This document shows, piece by piece, positions 10,341-23,840 of a stretch of 64,000 nt of DNA. The position numbers were made by a program, and so were the translations under genes. The notes beneath the pieces are model-generated. The model did no database searches. It saw only the letters and a list, made by a program, of their open reading frames with translations, and had not been told where the DNA came from. Position 1 is the stretch's first letter, and each line of letters starts with the position of its first letter. The DNA comes from Ptiloglossa arizonensis (lineage: Eukaryota; Arthropoda; Insecta; Hymenoptera; Colletidae): NCBI RefSeq assembly GCF_051014685.1, contig NW_027478593.1, positions 496,001-560,000 on the forward strand. Reading direction: 5' to 3'.

Positions 10341-11931
10341 GGCCTAGGGGAAAAATACACATAGCGTTGTAATCGGGCGAGTTTCTACTTTCAGACGCAG
10401 CAGGAATTTTTCAGTTTGGTCAACCCGTTCGCGAGATATGTGAGTTTGAAGCTAAGAAATAAATGAGAAGACAACAAATTTTTCGCAATTCTGCTGCTCC
10501 AAACGCTTAACCAGAATGGCTTAGGGAAAAAATACACATACCGTTGTAATCGGGCGAGTTTCTACTTTAAGGTGCAACAGGGAATTTTTGGGTTTGGTCA
10601 ATCGGTTCGCGAGATACGGGACTTTGAAGCTTAGAAATGGTTGAGAGGACAACAAATTTTTCGCAATTCTGCTGCTGCAAACACTTAACCAGAATGTCCG
10701 AGGGAAAAAATGCACATACCGTTGTAATCGGGCGAGTTTCTACTTTCAGACGCAGCAGGAATTTTTGGGTTTGGTCAATCCGTTCGCGAGATATGGGACT
10801 TTGAAGCTAAGAAATGGTTGACAGGACAACAAATTTTTCGCACTTCTGTTGCTCCAAACGCTTAACCAGAACGACCTAGGGGAAAAAAACACATATCGTT
10901 GTAATAGGGCGAGTTTCTAATTTCAGATGCAATAGGAATTTTTGGTTAGGTCAATCTGTTCGCGAGATATGGGAGTTTGAAGCTAAGAAATGGTTGAGAA
11001 GGCAACAAATTTTTCGCACTTCTGCTGCTCCAATCGCTTAACGAGAATGGCCTAGGGAAAAAATACACATACCGTTGTAATCGGGCGAGTTTCTACTTTC
11101 AGACGCAGCAGGAATTTTTGGGTTTGTTCAATCCGTTAGCGAGATATGGTCGTTTGAAGCTAAGAAATGGTTGAGAAGGCAACAAATTTTTCGCAATTCT
11201 GCTGCTCCAAACGCTAAACCAGATTGGCCTAGGGGAAAAATACACATACCGTTGTAATAGGGCGAGTTTCTACTTTCAGATTCAATAGGAATTTTTGGGT
11301 TATTTCAATCCGTTCGCGAGATATGGGAGTTTGAAGCTAAGGAATGGTTGAGAAGCCAACAAATTTTTCGCACTTCTGCTGCTCCAACGCTTAACCAGAA
11401 TGGCCTAGGGAAGAAATACACATACCGTTATAATCGGGCGAGTTTCTACTTTCAGATGCAATAGAAATTTTTGGGTTAGGTCAATCCGTTCGCGAGATAT
11501 GGGAGTTTGAAGCTAAGAAATGTTTGAGAAGGTATCAAATTCTTCGCACTTCTGCTGGTACAAAGCTTAACCAGAATGGCCTAGGGAAAGAATACACATA
11601 TCGTTGTAACCGGACGAGTTTCTACTTTCAGACGCAATAGGAATTTTTGGGTTAGGTCAATTCGTTCGCGAGATATGGGAGTTTGAAGCTAAGAAATGGT
11701 TGACAAGACAACAAATTTTTGGCACTTCTGCTGCTGCAAACGCTTAACCAGAATGGCCTAGGGGAAAAATACACATACCGTTGTAATCGGGCGAGTTTCT
11801 ACTTTCAGATGCAATAGGAATTTTTGGGTTAGGTCAATCCGTTCGCGAGATATGGGAGTTTGAAGCTAAGAAATAGTTGACAAGACAACAAATTTTTAGC
11901 ACTTCTGCTGCTCCAGTCGCTTAACCAGAAT
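10341..11931 (+). repeat. 9-monomer tandem duplication, copy 1 (1,591 bp)
   Basis: The block begins at ggcctaggggaaaaatac followed by the rare atagcgttg, contains one 178-bp variant monomer at 10,569, the 400-bp cassette at 11,041-11,440 and a one-base-deleted monomer reading ggtacaaagctt. The same series restarts at 11,932, 1,591 bp later. A third copy lies near 25,207-26,790. Confidence 0.9.
11041..11440 (+). repeat. 400-bp monomer cassette, copy 3
   Basis: Same series of rare variants as at 4,491-4,890. It lies inside the 9-monomer block. Confidence 0.9.
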
Positions 11932-13346
11932 GGCCTAGGGGAAAAATACACATAGCGTTGTAATCGGGCGAGTTTCTACTTTCAGACGAAGCAGGAATTT
12001 TTGAGTTTGGTCAACCCGTTCGCGAGATATGTGAGTTTGAAGCTAAGAAATAAATGAGAAGACAACAAATTTTTCGCAATTCTGCTGCTCCAAACGCTTA
12101 ACCAGAATGGCTTAGGGAAAAAATACACATACCGTTGTAATCGGGCGAGTTTCTACTTTAAGGTGCAACAGGGAATTTTTGGGTTTGGTCAATCGGTTCG
12201 CGAGATACGGGACTTTGAAGCTTAGAAATGGTTGAGAGGACAACAAATTTTTCGCAATTCTGCTGCTGCAAACACTTAACCAGAATGTCCGAGGGAAAAA
12301 ATGCACATACCGTTGTAATCGGGCGAGTTTCTACTTTCAGACGCAGCAGGAATTTTTGGGTTTGGTCAATCCGTTCGCGAGATATGGGACTTTGAAGCTA
12401 AGAAATGGTTGACAGGACAACAAATTTTTCGCACTTCTGTTGCTCCAAACGCTTAACCAGAACGACCTAGGGGAAAAAAACACATATCGTTGTAATAGGG
12501 CGAGTTTCTAATTTCAGATGCAATAGGAATTTTTGGTTAGGTCAATCTGTTCGCGAGATATGGGAGTTTGAAGCTAAGAAATGGTTGAGAAGGCAACAAA
12601 TTTTTCGCACTTCTGCTGCTCCAATCGCTTAACGAGAATGGCCTAGGGAAAAAATACACATACCGTTGTAATCGGGCGAGTTTCTACTTTCAGACGCAGC
12701 AGGAATTTTTGGGTTTGTTCAATCCGTTAGCGAGATATGGTCGTTTGAAGCTAAGAAATGGTTGAGAAGGCAACAAATTTTTCGCAATTCTGCTGCTCCA
12801 AACGCTAAACCAGATTGGCCTAGGGGAAAAATACACATACCGTTGTAATAGGGCGAGTTTCTACTTTCAGATTCAATAGGAATTTTTGGGTTATTTCAAA
12901 CCGTTCGCGAGATATGAGAGTTTGAAGCTAAGGAATGGTTGAGAAGCCAACAAATTTTTCGCACTTCTGCTGCTCCAACGCTTAACCAGAATGGCCTAGG
13001 GAAGAAATACACATACCATTATAATCGGGCGAGTTTCTACTTTCAGATGCAATAGAAATTTTTGGGTTAGGTCAATCCGTTCGCGAGATATGGGAGTTTG
13101 AAGCTAAGAAATGTTTGAGAAGGTATCAAATTCTTCGCACTTCTGCTGGTACAAAGCTTAACCAGAATGGCCTAGGGGAAAAATACACATACCGTTGTAA
13201 TCGGGCGAGTTTCTACTTTCAGATGCAATAGGAATTTTTGGGTTAGGTCAATCCGTTCGCGAGATATGGGAGTTTGAAGCTAAGAAATGGTTGACAAGAC
13301 AACAAATTTTTAGCACTTCTGCTGCTCCAGTCGCTTAACCAGAATG
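11932..13346 (+). repeat. 9-monomer tandem duplication, copy 2 (one monomer short)
   Basis: Copy 2 follows copy 1 through the 178-bp variant at 12,160 and the 400-bp cassette at 12,632-13,031. After ggtacaaagctt near 13,150 it lacks the monomer with accggacgag that copy 1 and the copy near 26.4-26.6 kb both carry, so it has eight monomers. The end is approximate. Confidence 0.85.
12632..13031 (+). repeat. 400-bp monomer cassette, copy 4
   Basis: Same series of variants, with private changes gtttatttcaaaccg-type (caaaccg for caatccg near 12,898) and taccattataatcggg in place of taccgttataatcggg. These help to follow this copy. Confidence 0.9.
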
Positions 13347-14280
13347 GCCTAGGGGAAAAATACACATACCGTTGCAATCGGGCTAGCTTCTACTTTCAGA
13401 TGCAATAGGAATTTTCGGGATAGGTCTATCTGTTCGCGAGATATGGGAGTTTGAAGCTAAGAAATGGTTGAGAAGACAACAAATTTTTCGCAATTCTGCT
13501 GCTCCAAACGCTTAACCAGAATGGCCTAGGGAAAAAATACACATACCGTTGTAATCGGGCGTGTTTCCACTTTCAGATGCAATAGGAATTTTTGGGTTAC
13601 ATCAATCTGTTCGCGAGATATGAGAGTTTGAAGCCAAGAAATGGTTGAGAAAGCAACAAATATTTCGCACTTCTGCTGCTCCAAACGCTTAACAAGAATG
13701 GCCTAGGGAAAAAATACACATAACGTTGTAATCGGGCGAGTTTCTGCTTTCAGGCGCAACAGGAATTTTTGGGTTTGGTCAATCGGTTCGCGAGATATGG
13801 GACTTTGAAGGTAAAAATCGTTGACAAGACAACAAATTTTTCGCACTTCTGCTGCTCCAAACGCTTAACAAGAATGGCCTAGGGAAAAAATACACATACC
13901 GTTGTAATCGGGCGAGTTTCTACTTTCAGACGCAATAGGAACATTTGTGTTAGGTCAATCCGTTAGCGAGATATGGGAATTTGAAGCTAAGAAATGGTTG
14001 ACAAGACAACAAATTTTACTCACTTCCGCTGCTACAATCGCTTAACCAGAGTGGCCTAGGGGAAAAATACGCATACCGTTGTAATCGGGCGAGTTTCTAC
14101 TTTCAGACGCAGCAGGAATTTTTGGGTTTGATCAATCCGTTCGCGAGATATGGGACTTTGAAGGTAAGAAATGGTTGACAAGACAACAAATTTTTCGCAA
14201 TTCCGCTGCTCCAAACGCTTAACCAGAATCGCCTAGGAGAAAAATACACATACCGTTGTAATCGGGCGAGTTTCTACTTT
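13347..14280 (+). repeat. Linker of five to six satellite monomers between HOR blocks
   Basis: This stretch holds monomers with gggataggtctatctg, ttacatcaatctg, gagaaagcaac, ggaacatttgtg and ttttactcacttccgc. It reads almost the same as 26,799-27,732, so it belongs to the large segment repeated 13.3-13.5 kb further on. Confidence 0.85.
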
Positions 14281-17200
14281 CAGACGCAATAGGAATTTTT
14301 GGGTTTGTTCAATCCGTTCGCGAGATATGGGACTTTGAAAGTAAGAAATGGTTGAGAAGGTAACAAATTTTTCGCACTTCTGCTGGTCCAAAAGCTTAAG
14401 CAGAATGGCCTAGGGAAAAAATGCACATACCGTTGTAACCGGACGAGTTTCTACTTTCAAACGCAATAGGTATTCTTGGGTTAGGTCAATCCGTGCGCGA
14501 GATATGGGAGTTTGAAGCTAAGAAATGTTTGAGAAGGCAACAAATTTTTCGCAATTCTGCTGCTCTAATCGCTTAACCAGAATGGCCTAGGGAAAAAATA
14601 CACATACCGTTGTAATCGAGCGAGTTTCTACTTTCAGACACAGTAGGAATTTTTGGGTTAGGTCAATCCGTTCGTGAGATATGGGAGTTTGAAGCTAAGA
14701 AATGTTTGAGGAGGCAACAAATTCTTCGCACTTCTGCTGCTTCAATCGCTTAACCAGATTGGCCTAGGGAAAAAATGCCCATACCGTTATAATCGGGCGA
14801 GTTTCTACTTTCAGACACAATAGGAATTTTTGGGTTAGGTCAATCCGTTCGCGAGATATGGGAGTTTGAAGCTAAGAAATGTTTGAGGAGGCAACAAATT
14901 TTTCGCACCTCTGCTGCTCCAATCGCTTAACCAGATTGGCCTAGGGAAAAAATACACATACCGTTGTAATCGGGAGAGTTTCTATTTTCAGACACAATTG
15001 GAATTTTTGGGTTAGGTCAATCCGTTCGCGAGATATGTGAGTTTGAAGCTAAGAAATGGTTGACAAGACAACAAATTTTTCGCAATTCTGCTGCTCCAAA
15101 CGCTTAACCAGAACGGCATAGGGAAAAAATACACATACCGTTGTAATCGAGCGAGTTTCTACTTTCAGATGCAATAGAAATTTTTGGGTTAGGTCAATCC
15201 GTTCGCGAGATATGGGAGTTTGAAGCTAAGAAATGTTTGAGAAGGTATCAAATTTTTCGCACTTCTGCTGCTCCAAACGCTTAACCAGAATGGCTTAGGG
15301 AAAAAATACACATACCGTTGTAATCGGGCGAGTTTCTACTTTAAGGTGCAACAGGGAATTTTTGGGTTTGGTCAATCCGTTCGCGAGATATGGGAGTTTG
15401 AAGCTAAGAAATGCTTGAGAAGACAACAAATTTTTCGCAATTCTGCTGCTCCAAACGCTTAACCAGAATGGCCTAGGGAAAAAATACACATACCGTTGTA
15501 ATCGGGCGTGTTTCCACTTTCAGATGTAATATGAATTTTTGGGTTACATCAATCTGTTCGCGAGATATGAGAGTTTGAAGCCAAGAAATGGTTGAGAAAG
15601 CAACAAATATTTCGCACTTCTGCTGCTCCAAACGCTTAACAAGAATGGCCTAGGGAAAAAATACACATAACGTTGTAATCGGGCGAGTTTCTGCTTTCAG
15701 GCGCAACAGGAATTTTTGGGTTTGGTCAATCGGTTCGCGAGATATGGGACTTTGAAGGTAAGAAATGGTTGACAAGACAACAAATTTTTCGCACTTCTGC
15801 TGCTCCAAACGCTTAACAAGAATGGCCTAGGGAAAAAATACACATACCGTTGTAATCGGGCGAGTTTCTACTTTCAGACGCAATAGGAACATTTGTGTTA
15901 GGTCAATCCGTTAACGAGATATGGGAATTTGAAGCTAAGAAATGGTTGACAAGACAACAAATTTTACTCACTTCCGCTGCTACAATCGCTTAACCAGAGT
16001 GGCCTAGGGAAAAAATACGCATACCGTTGTAATCGGGCGAGATTCTACTTTCAGACGCAGCAGGAATTTTTGGGTTTGATCAATCCGTTCGCGAGATATG
16101 GGACTTTGAAGGTAAGAAATGGTTGACAAGACAACAAATTTTTCGCAATTCCGCTGCTCCAAACGCTTAACCAGAATCGCCTAGGAGGAAAATACACATA
16201 CCGTTGTAATCGGGCGAGTTTCTACTTTCAGACGCAATAGGAATTTTTGGGTTTGTTCAATCCGTTCGCGAGATATGGGACTTTGAAGGTAAGAAATGTT
16301 TGAGAAGGTAACAAATTTTTCGCACATCTGCTGGTCCAAAAGCTTAAGCAGAATGGCCTAGGGAAAAAATACACATACCGTTGTAACCGGACGAGTTTCT
16401 ATTTTCAAACGCAATAGGAATTCTTGGGTTAGGTCAATCCGTGCGCGAGATATGGGAGTTTGAAGCTAAGAAATGTTTGAGAAGGCAACAAATTTTTCGC
16501 AATTCTGCTGCTCTAATCGCTTAACCAGAATGGCCTAGGGAAAAAATACACATACCGTTGTAATCGAGCGAGTTTCTACTTTCAGACACAGTAGGAATTT
16601 TTGGGTTAGGTCAATCCGTTCGTGAGATATGGGAGTTTGAAGCTAACAAATGTTTGAGGAGGCAACAAATTCTTCGCAATTCTGCTGCTCCAATCGCTTA
16701 ACCAGATTGGCCTAGGAAAAAAATGCCCATACCGTTATAATCGGGCGAGTTTCTACTTTCAGACGCAGCAGGAATTTTTGGGTTTGGTCAATCCGTTCGC
16801 GAGATATGTGAGTTTGAAGCTAAGAAATGGTTGACAAGGCAACAAATTTTTCGCATTTCTGCTGCTCCAAACGCTTAACCAGAACGGCGTAGGGAAAAAA
16901 TACACATACCGTTGTAATCGGGCTAGTTTCTACTTTCGAGTCGCAGCAGGAATTTTTGGGTTTGGTCAATCCGTTCGCGAGATATGTGAGTTTGAAGCTA
17001 AGAAATAGTTGAGAAGACAACAAATTTTTCGCACTTCTGCTGCTGCAAACGCTTAACCAGAATGGCCTAGGGAAAAATACACATACCGTTGTAATCGGGC
17101 GAGTTTCTACTTTCAGATGCAATAGGAATTTTTGGGTTAGGTCAATCCGTTCGCGAGATATGGGAGTTTGAAGCTAAGAAATGTTTGACAAGACAACAAA

Positions 17201-18176
17201 TTTTTAGCACTTCTGCTGCTCCAGTCGCTTAACCAGAATGGCCTAGGGGAAAAATACACCTACCGTTGCAATCGGGCTAGTTTCTACTTTCAGATACAAT
17301 TGGAATTTTCGGGATAGGTCTATCTGTTCGCGAGATATGGGAGTTTGAAGCTAAGAAATGGTTGAGAAGACAACAAATTTTTCGCAATTATGCTGCTCCA
17401 AACGCTTAACCAGAATGGCCTAGGGAAAAAATACACATACCGTTGTAACCGGACGAGTTCCTACTTTCGGACACAATAGGAATTTTTGGGTTACGTCAAT
17501 CCGTTTCTGAGACATGGGAGTGTGAAACCAAGAAATGGTTGAGAAGACAACAAATTTTTCGCACTTCTGCTGCTCCAAACGCTTAACCAGAATGGCCTAG
17601 GGAAAAAATACACATACCGTTGTAATCGGGCGAGTTTCTACTTTCAGACGCAATAGGAATTTTTGGATTAGGTCAATCCGTTCGCGAGATATGGGAGTTT
17701 GAAGCTAAGAAATGTTTGAGAAGGCAACAAATTTTTCGCACTTCTGCTGCACCAATCGCTTAACCAGATTGGCCTAGGGGAAAAATACACATAGCGTTGT
17801 AATCGGGCGAGTTTCTACTTACAGTCGCAGCAGGAATTTTTGAGTTTTGTCAATCCGTTCGCGAGATATGTGAGTTTGAAGCTAAGAAATAAATGAGAAG
17901 ACAACAAATTTTTCGCAATTCTGCTGCTCCAAACGCTTAACCAGAATGGCTTAGGGAAAAAATACACATACCGTTGTAATCGGGCGAGTTTCTACTTTAA
18001 GGTGCAACAGGGAATTTTTGGGTTTGGTCAATCGGTTCGCGAGATACGGGACTTTGAAGCTTAGAAATGGTTGAGAGGACAACAAATTTTTCGCAATTCT
18101 GCTGCTGCAAACACTTAACCAGAATGTCCGAGGGAAAAAATGCACATACCGTTGTAATCGGGCGAGTTTCTACTTT
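14281..18176 (+). repeat. 22-monomer tandem duplication, copy 1 (3,896 bp)
   Basis: The sequence cagacgcaataggaattt with gactttgaaagtaag starts at 14,281 and again at 18,177, exactly 3,896 bp apart (22 monomers plus two bases). On reading the two copies side by side I saw very few differences: taatatgaat near 15,527 against taataggaat, and gacaagacaac near 15,949 against gacaaggcaac. Copy 1 includes the chimeric monomer at 15,343, the cgagtcgcagcagg landmark at 16,937 and the 178-bp variant at 17,999. Such similarity indicates a very recent event. Confidence 0.95.
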
Positions 18177-21100
18177 CAGACGCAATAGGAATTTTTGGGT
18201 TTGTTCAATCCGTTCGCGAGATATGGGACTTTGAAAGTAAGAAATGGTTGAGAAGGTAACAAATTTTTCGCACTTCTGCTGGTCCAAAAGCTTAAGCAGA
18301 ATGGCCTAGGGAAAAAATGCACATACCGTTGTAACCGGACGAGTTTCTACTTTCAAACGCAATAGGTATTCTTGGGTTAGGTCAATCCGTGCGCGAGATA
18401 TGGGAGTTTGAAGCTAAGAAATGTTTGAGAAGGCAACAAATTTTTCGCAATTCTGCTGCTCTAATCGCTTAACCAGAATGGCCTAGGGAAAAAATACACA
18501 TACCGTTGTAATCGAGCGAGTTTCTACTTTCAGACACAGTAGGAATTTTTGGGTTAGGTCAATCCGTTCGTGAGATATGGGAGTTTGAAGCTAAGAAATG
18601 TTTGAGGAGGCAACAAATTCTTCGCACTTCTGCTGCTTCAATCGCTTAACCAGATTGGCCTAGGGAAAAAATGCCCATACCGTTATAATCGGGCGAGTTT
18701 CTACTTTCAGACACAATAGGAATTTTTGGGTTAGGTCAATCCGTTCGCGAGATATGGGAGTTTGAAGCTAAGAAATGTTTGAGGAGGCAACAAATTTTTC
18801 GCACCTCTGCTGCTCCAATCGCTTAACCAGATTGGCCTAGGGAAAAAATACACATACCGTTGTAATCGGGAGAGTTTCTATTTTCAGACACAATTGGAAT
18901 TTTTGGGTTAGGTCAATCCGTTCGCGAGATATGTGAGTTTGAAGCTAAGAAATGGTTGACAAGACAACAAATTTTTCGCAATTCTGCTGCTCCAAACGCT
19001 TAACCAGAACGGCATAGGGAAAAAATACACATACCGTTGTAATCGAGCGAGTTTCTACTTTCAGATGCAATAGAAATTTTTGGGTTAGGTCAATCCGTTC
19101 GCGAGATATGGGAGTTTGAAGCTAAGAAATGTTTGAGAAGGTATCAAATTTTTCGCACTTCTGCTGCTCCAAACGCTTAACCAGAATGGCTTAGGGAAAA
19201 AATACACATACCGTTGTAATCGGGCGAGTTTCTACTTTAAGGTGCAACAGGGAATTTTTGGGTTTGGTCAATCCGTTCGCGAGATATGGGAGTTTGAAGC
19301 TAAGAAATGCTTGAGAAGACAACAAATTTTTCGCAATTCTGCTGCTCCAAACGCTTAACCAGAATGGCCTAGGGAAAAAATACACATACCGTTGTAATCG
19401 GGCGTGTTTCCACTTTCAGATGTAATAGGAATTTTTGGGTTACATCAATCTGTTCGCGAGATATGAGAGTTTGAAGCCAAGAAATGGTTGAGAAAGCAAC
19501 AAATATTTCGCACTTCTGCTGCTCCAAACGCTTAACAAGAATGGCCTAGGGAAAAAATACACATAACGTTGTAATCGGGCGAGTTTCTGCTTTCAGGCGC
19601 AACAGGAATTTTTGGGTTTGGTCAATCGGTTCGCGAGATATGGGACTTTGAAGGTAAGAAATGGTTGACAAGACAACAAATTTTTCGCACTTCTGCTGCT
19701 CCAAACGCTTAACAAGAATGGCCTAGGGAAAAAATACACATACCGTTGTAATCGGGCGAGTTTCTACTTTCAGACGCAATAGGAACATTTGTGTTAGGTC
19801 AATCCGTTAACGAGATATGGGAATTTGAAGCTAAGAAATGGTTGACAAGGCAACAAATTTTACTCACTTCCGCTGCTACAATCGCTTAACCAGAGTGGCC
19901 TAGGGAAAAAATACGCATACCGTTGTAATCGGGCGAGATTCTACTTTCAGACGCAGCAGGAATTTTTGGGTTTGATCAATCCGTTCGCGAGATATGGGAC
20001 TTTGAAGGTAAGAAATGGTTGACAAGACAACAAATTTTTCGCAATTCCGCTGCTCCAAACGCTTAACCAGAATCGCCTAGGAGGAAAATACACATACCGT
20101 TGTAATCGGGCGAGTTTCTACTTTCAGACGCAATAGGAATTTTTGGGTTTGTTCAATCCGTTCGCGAGATATGGGACTTTGAAGGTAAGAAATGTTTGAG
20201 AAGGTAACAAATTTTTCGCACATCTGCTGGTCCAAAAGCTTAAGCAGAATGGCCTAGGGAAAAAATACACATACCGTTGTAACCGGACGAGTTTCTATTT
20301 TCAAACGCAATAGGAATTCTTGGGTTAGGTCAATCCGTGCGCGAGATATGGGAGTTTGAAGCTAAGAAATGTTTGAGAAGGCAACAAATTTTTCGCAATT
20401 CTGCTGCTCTAATCGCTTAACCAGAATGGCCTAGGGAAAAAATACACATACCGTTGTAATCGAGCGAGTTTCTACTTTCAGACACAGTAGGAATTTTTGG
20501 GTTAGGTCAATCCGTTCGTGAGATATGGGAGTTTGAAGCTAACAAATGTTTGAGGAGGCAACAAATTCTTCGCAATTCTGCTGCTCCAATCGCTTAACCA
20601 GATTGGCCTAGGAAAAAAATGCCCATACCGTTATAATCGGGCGAGTTTCTACTTTCAGACGCAGCAGGAATTTTTGGGTTTGGTCAATCCGTTCGCGAGA
20701 TATGTGAGTTTGAAGCTAAGAAATGGTTGACAAGGCAACAAATTTTTCGCATTTCTGCTGCTCCAAACGCTTAACCAGAACGGCGTAGGGAAAAAATACA
20801 CATACCGTTGTAATCGGGCTAGTTTCTACTTTCGAGTCGCAGCAGGAATTTTTGGGTTTGGTCAATCCGTTCGCGAGATATGTGAGTTTGAAGCTAAGAA
20901 ATAGTTGAGAAGACAACAAATTTTTCGCACTTCTGCTGCTGCAAACGCTTAACCAGAATGGCCTAGGGAAAAATACACATACCGTTGTAATCGGGCGAGT
21001 TTCTACTTTCAGATGCAATAGGAATTTTTGGGTTAGGTCAATCCGTTCGCGAGATATGGGAGTTTGAAGCTAAGAAATGTTTGACAAGACAACAAATTTT

Positions 21101-22072
21101 TAGCACTTCTGCTGCTCCAGTCGCTTAACCAGAATGGCCTAGGGGAAAAATACACCTACCGTTGCAATCGGGCTAGTTTCTACTTTCAGATACAATTGGA
21201 ATTTTCGGGATAGGTCTATCTGTTCGCGAGATATGGGAGTTTGAAGCTAAGAAATGGTTGAGAAGACAACAAATTTTTCGCAATTATGCTGCTCCAAACG
21301 CTTAACCAGAATGGCCTAGGGAAAAAATACACATACCGTTGTAACCGGACGAGTTCCTACTTTCGGACACAATAGGAATTTTTGGGTTACGTCAATCCGT
21401 TTCTGAGACATGGGAGTGTGAAACCAAGAAATGGTTGAGAAGACAACAAATTTTTCGCACTTCTGCTGCTCCAAACGCTTAACCAGAATGGCCTAGGGAA
21501 AAAATACACATACCGTTGTAATCGGGCGAGTTTCTACTTTCAGACGCAATAGGAATTTTTGGATTAGGTCAATCCGTTCGCGAGATATGGGAGTTTGAAG
21601 CTAAGAAATGTTTGAGAAGGCAACAAATTTTTCGCACTTCTGCTGCACCAATCGCTTAACCAGATTGGCCTAGGGGAAAAATACACATAGCGTTGTAATC
21701 GGGCGAGTTTCTACTTACAGTCGCAGCAGGAATTTTTGAGTTTTGTCAATCCGTTCGCGAGATATGTGAGTTTGAAGCTAAGAAATAAATGAGAAGACAA
21801 CAAATTTTTCGCAATTCTGCTGCTCCAAACGCTTAACCAGAATGGCTTAGGGAAAAAATACACATACCGTTGTAATCGGGCGAGTTTCTACTTTAAGGTG
21901 CAACAGGGAATTTTTGGGTTTGGTCAATCGGTTCGCGAGATACGGGACTTTGAAGCTTAGAAATGGTTGAGAGGACAACAAATTTTTCGCAATTCTGCTG
22001 CTGCAAACACTTAACCAGAATGTCCGAGGGAAAAAATGCACATACCGTTGTAATCGGGCGAGTTTCTACTTT
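18177..22072 (+). repeat. 22-monomer tandem duplication, copy 2 (3,896 bp)
   Basis: Directly adjoining second copy of 14,281-18,176. It carries the chimeric monomer at 19,239, the landmark at 20,833 and the 178-bp variant at 21,895, each 3,896 bp after its partner. At 22,073 the sequence moves on to cagacgcagcagg where copy 1 continues into copy 2, which fixes the junction within the shared stretch upstream. Confidence 0.95.
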
Positions 22073-23840
22073 CAGACGCAGCAGGAATTTTTGGGTTTGG
22101 TCAATCCGTTCGCGAGATATGGGACTTTGAAGCTAAGAAATGGTTGACAGGACAACAAATTTTTCGCACTTCTGTTGCTCCAAACGCTTAACCAGAACGA
22201 CCTAGGGGGAAAAAACACATATCGTTGTAATAGGGCGAGTTTCTAATTTCAGATGCAATAGGAATTTTTGGTTAGGTCAATCTGTTCGCGAGATATGGGA
22301 GTTTGAAGCTAAGAAATGGTTGAGAAGGCAACAAATTTTTCGCACTTCTGCTGCTGCAAACGCTTAACCAGAATGGCCTAGGGGAAAAATACACATACCG
22401 TTGTAATCGGGCGAGTTTCTACTTTCAGATGCAATAGGAATTTTTGGGTTAGGTCAATCCGTTCGCGAGATATGGGAGTTTGAAGCCAAGAAATGGTTGA
22501 CAAGACAACAAATTTTAGCACTTCTGCTGCTCCAGTCGCTTAACCAGAATGGCCTAGGGGAAAAATACACATACCGTTGTAATCGGGCGTGTTTCCACTT
22601 TCAGATGTAATAGGAATTTTTGGGTTACATCAATCTGTTCGCGAGATATGAGAGTTTGAAGCCAAGAAATGGTTGAGAAAGCAACAAATATTTCGCACTT
22701 CTGCTGCTCCAAACGCTTAACAAGAATGGCCTAGGGAAAAAATACTCATAACGTTGTAATCGGGCGAGTTTCTGCTTTCAGGCGCAACAGGAATTTTTGG
22801 GTTTGGTCAATCGGTTCGCGAGATATGGGACTTTGAAGGTAAGAAATGGTTGACAAGACAACAAATTTTTCGCACTTCTGCTGCTCCAAACGCTTAACAA
22901 GAATGGACTAGGGAAAAAATACACATACCGTTGTAATCGGGCGAGTTTCTACTTTCAGACGCAATAGGAACATTTGTGTTAGGTCAATCCGTTAACGAGA
23001 TATGGGAATTTGAAGCTAAGAAATGGTTGACAAGACAACAAATTTTACTCACTTCCGCTGCTACAATCGCTTAACCAGAGTGGCCTAGGGAAAAAATACG
23101 CATACCGTTGTAATCGGGCGAGATTCTACTTTCAGACGCAGCAGGAATTTTTGGGTTTGATCAATCCGTTCGCGAGTATTGGGACTTTGAAAGTAAGAAA
23201 TGGTTGACAAGACAACAAATTTTTCGCAATTCCGCTGCTCCAAACGCTTAACCAGAATCGCCTAGGAGAAAAATACACATACCGTTGTAATCGGGCGAGT
23301 TTCTACTTTCAGACGCAATAGGAATTTTTGGGTTTTTTCAATCCGTTCGCGAGATATGGGACTTTGAAGGTAAGAAATGGTTGAGAAGGTAACAAATTTT
23401 TCGCACCTCTGCTGGTCCAAAAGCTTAAGCAGAATGGCCTAGGGAAAAAATACACATACCGTTGTAACCGGACGAGTTTCTACTTTCAAACGCAATAGGA
23501 ATTCTTGGGTTAGGTCAATCCGTGCGCGAGATATGGGAGTTTGAAGCTAAGAAATGTTTGAGAAGGCAACAAATTTTTCGCAATTCTGCTGCTCTAATCG
23601 CTTAACCAGAATGGCCTAGGGAAAAAATACACATACCGTTGTAATCGAGCGAGTTTCTACTTTCAGACACAGTAGGAATTTTTGGGTTAGGTCAATCCGT
23701 TCGTGAGATATGGGAGTTTGAAGCTAAGAAATGTTTGAGGAGGCAACAAATTCTTCGCACTTCTGCTGCTCCAAACGCTAAACCAGATTGGCCTAGGGGA
23801 AAAATACACATACCGTTGTAATAGGGCGAGTTTCTACTTT
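20833..23840 (+). repeat. 17-monomer HOR unit (3,008 bp)
   Basis: Starts at the rare landmark cgagtcgcagcagg and ends just before its next occurrence at 23,841. Order of markers inside: ccagtcgctt, gggataggtctatctg, gttcctactttcgg, the 178-bp variant at 21,895, aatactcataacg, aatggactaggg, ggaacatttgtg, gcgagtattggg and gggttttttcaatcc. The same order is found in the units starting at 40,652, 43,659 and 50,033. It overlaps the end of the 22-monomer duplication because both patterns share monomers. Confidence 0.92.

Noticed and set aside
3388..14280. Transposable element or other insertion in the mosaic region
   Set aside because: Monomer phase continues throughout and all bases are accounted for by satellite variants. 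No terminal repeats, target-site duplications or coding remains were seen.
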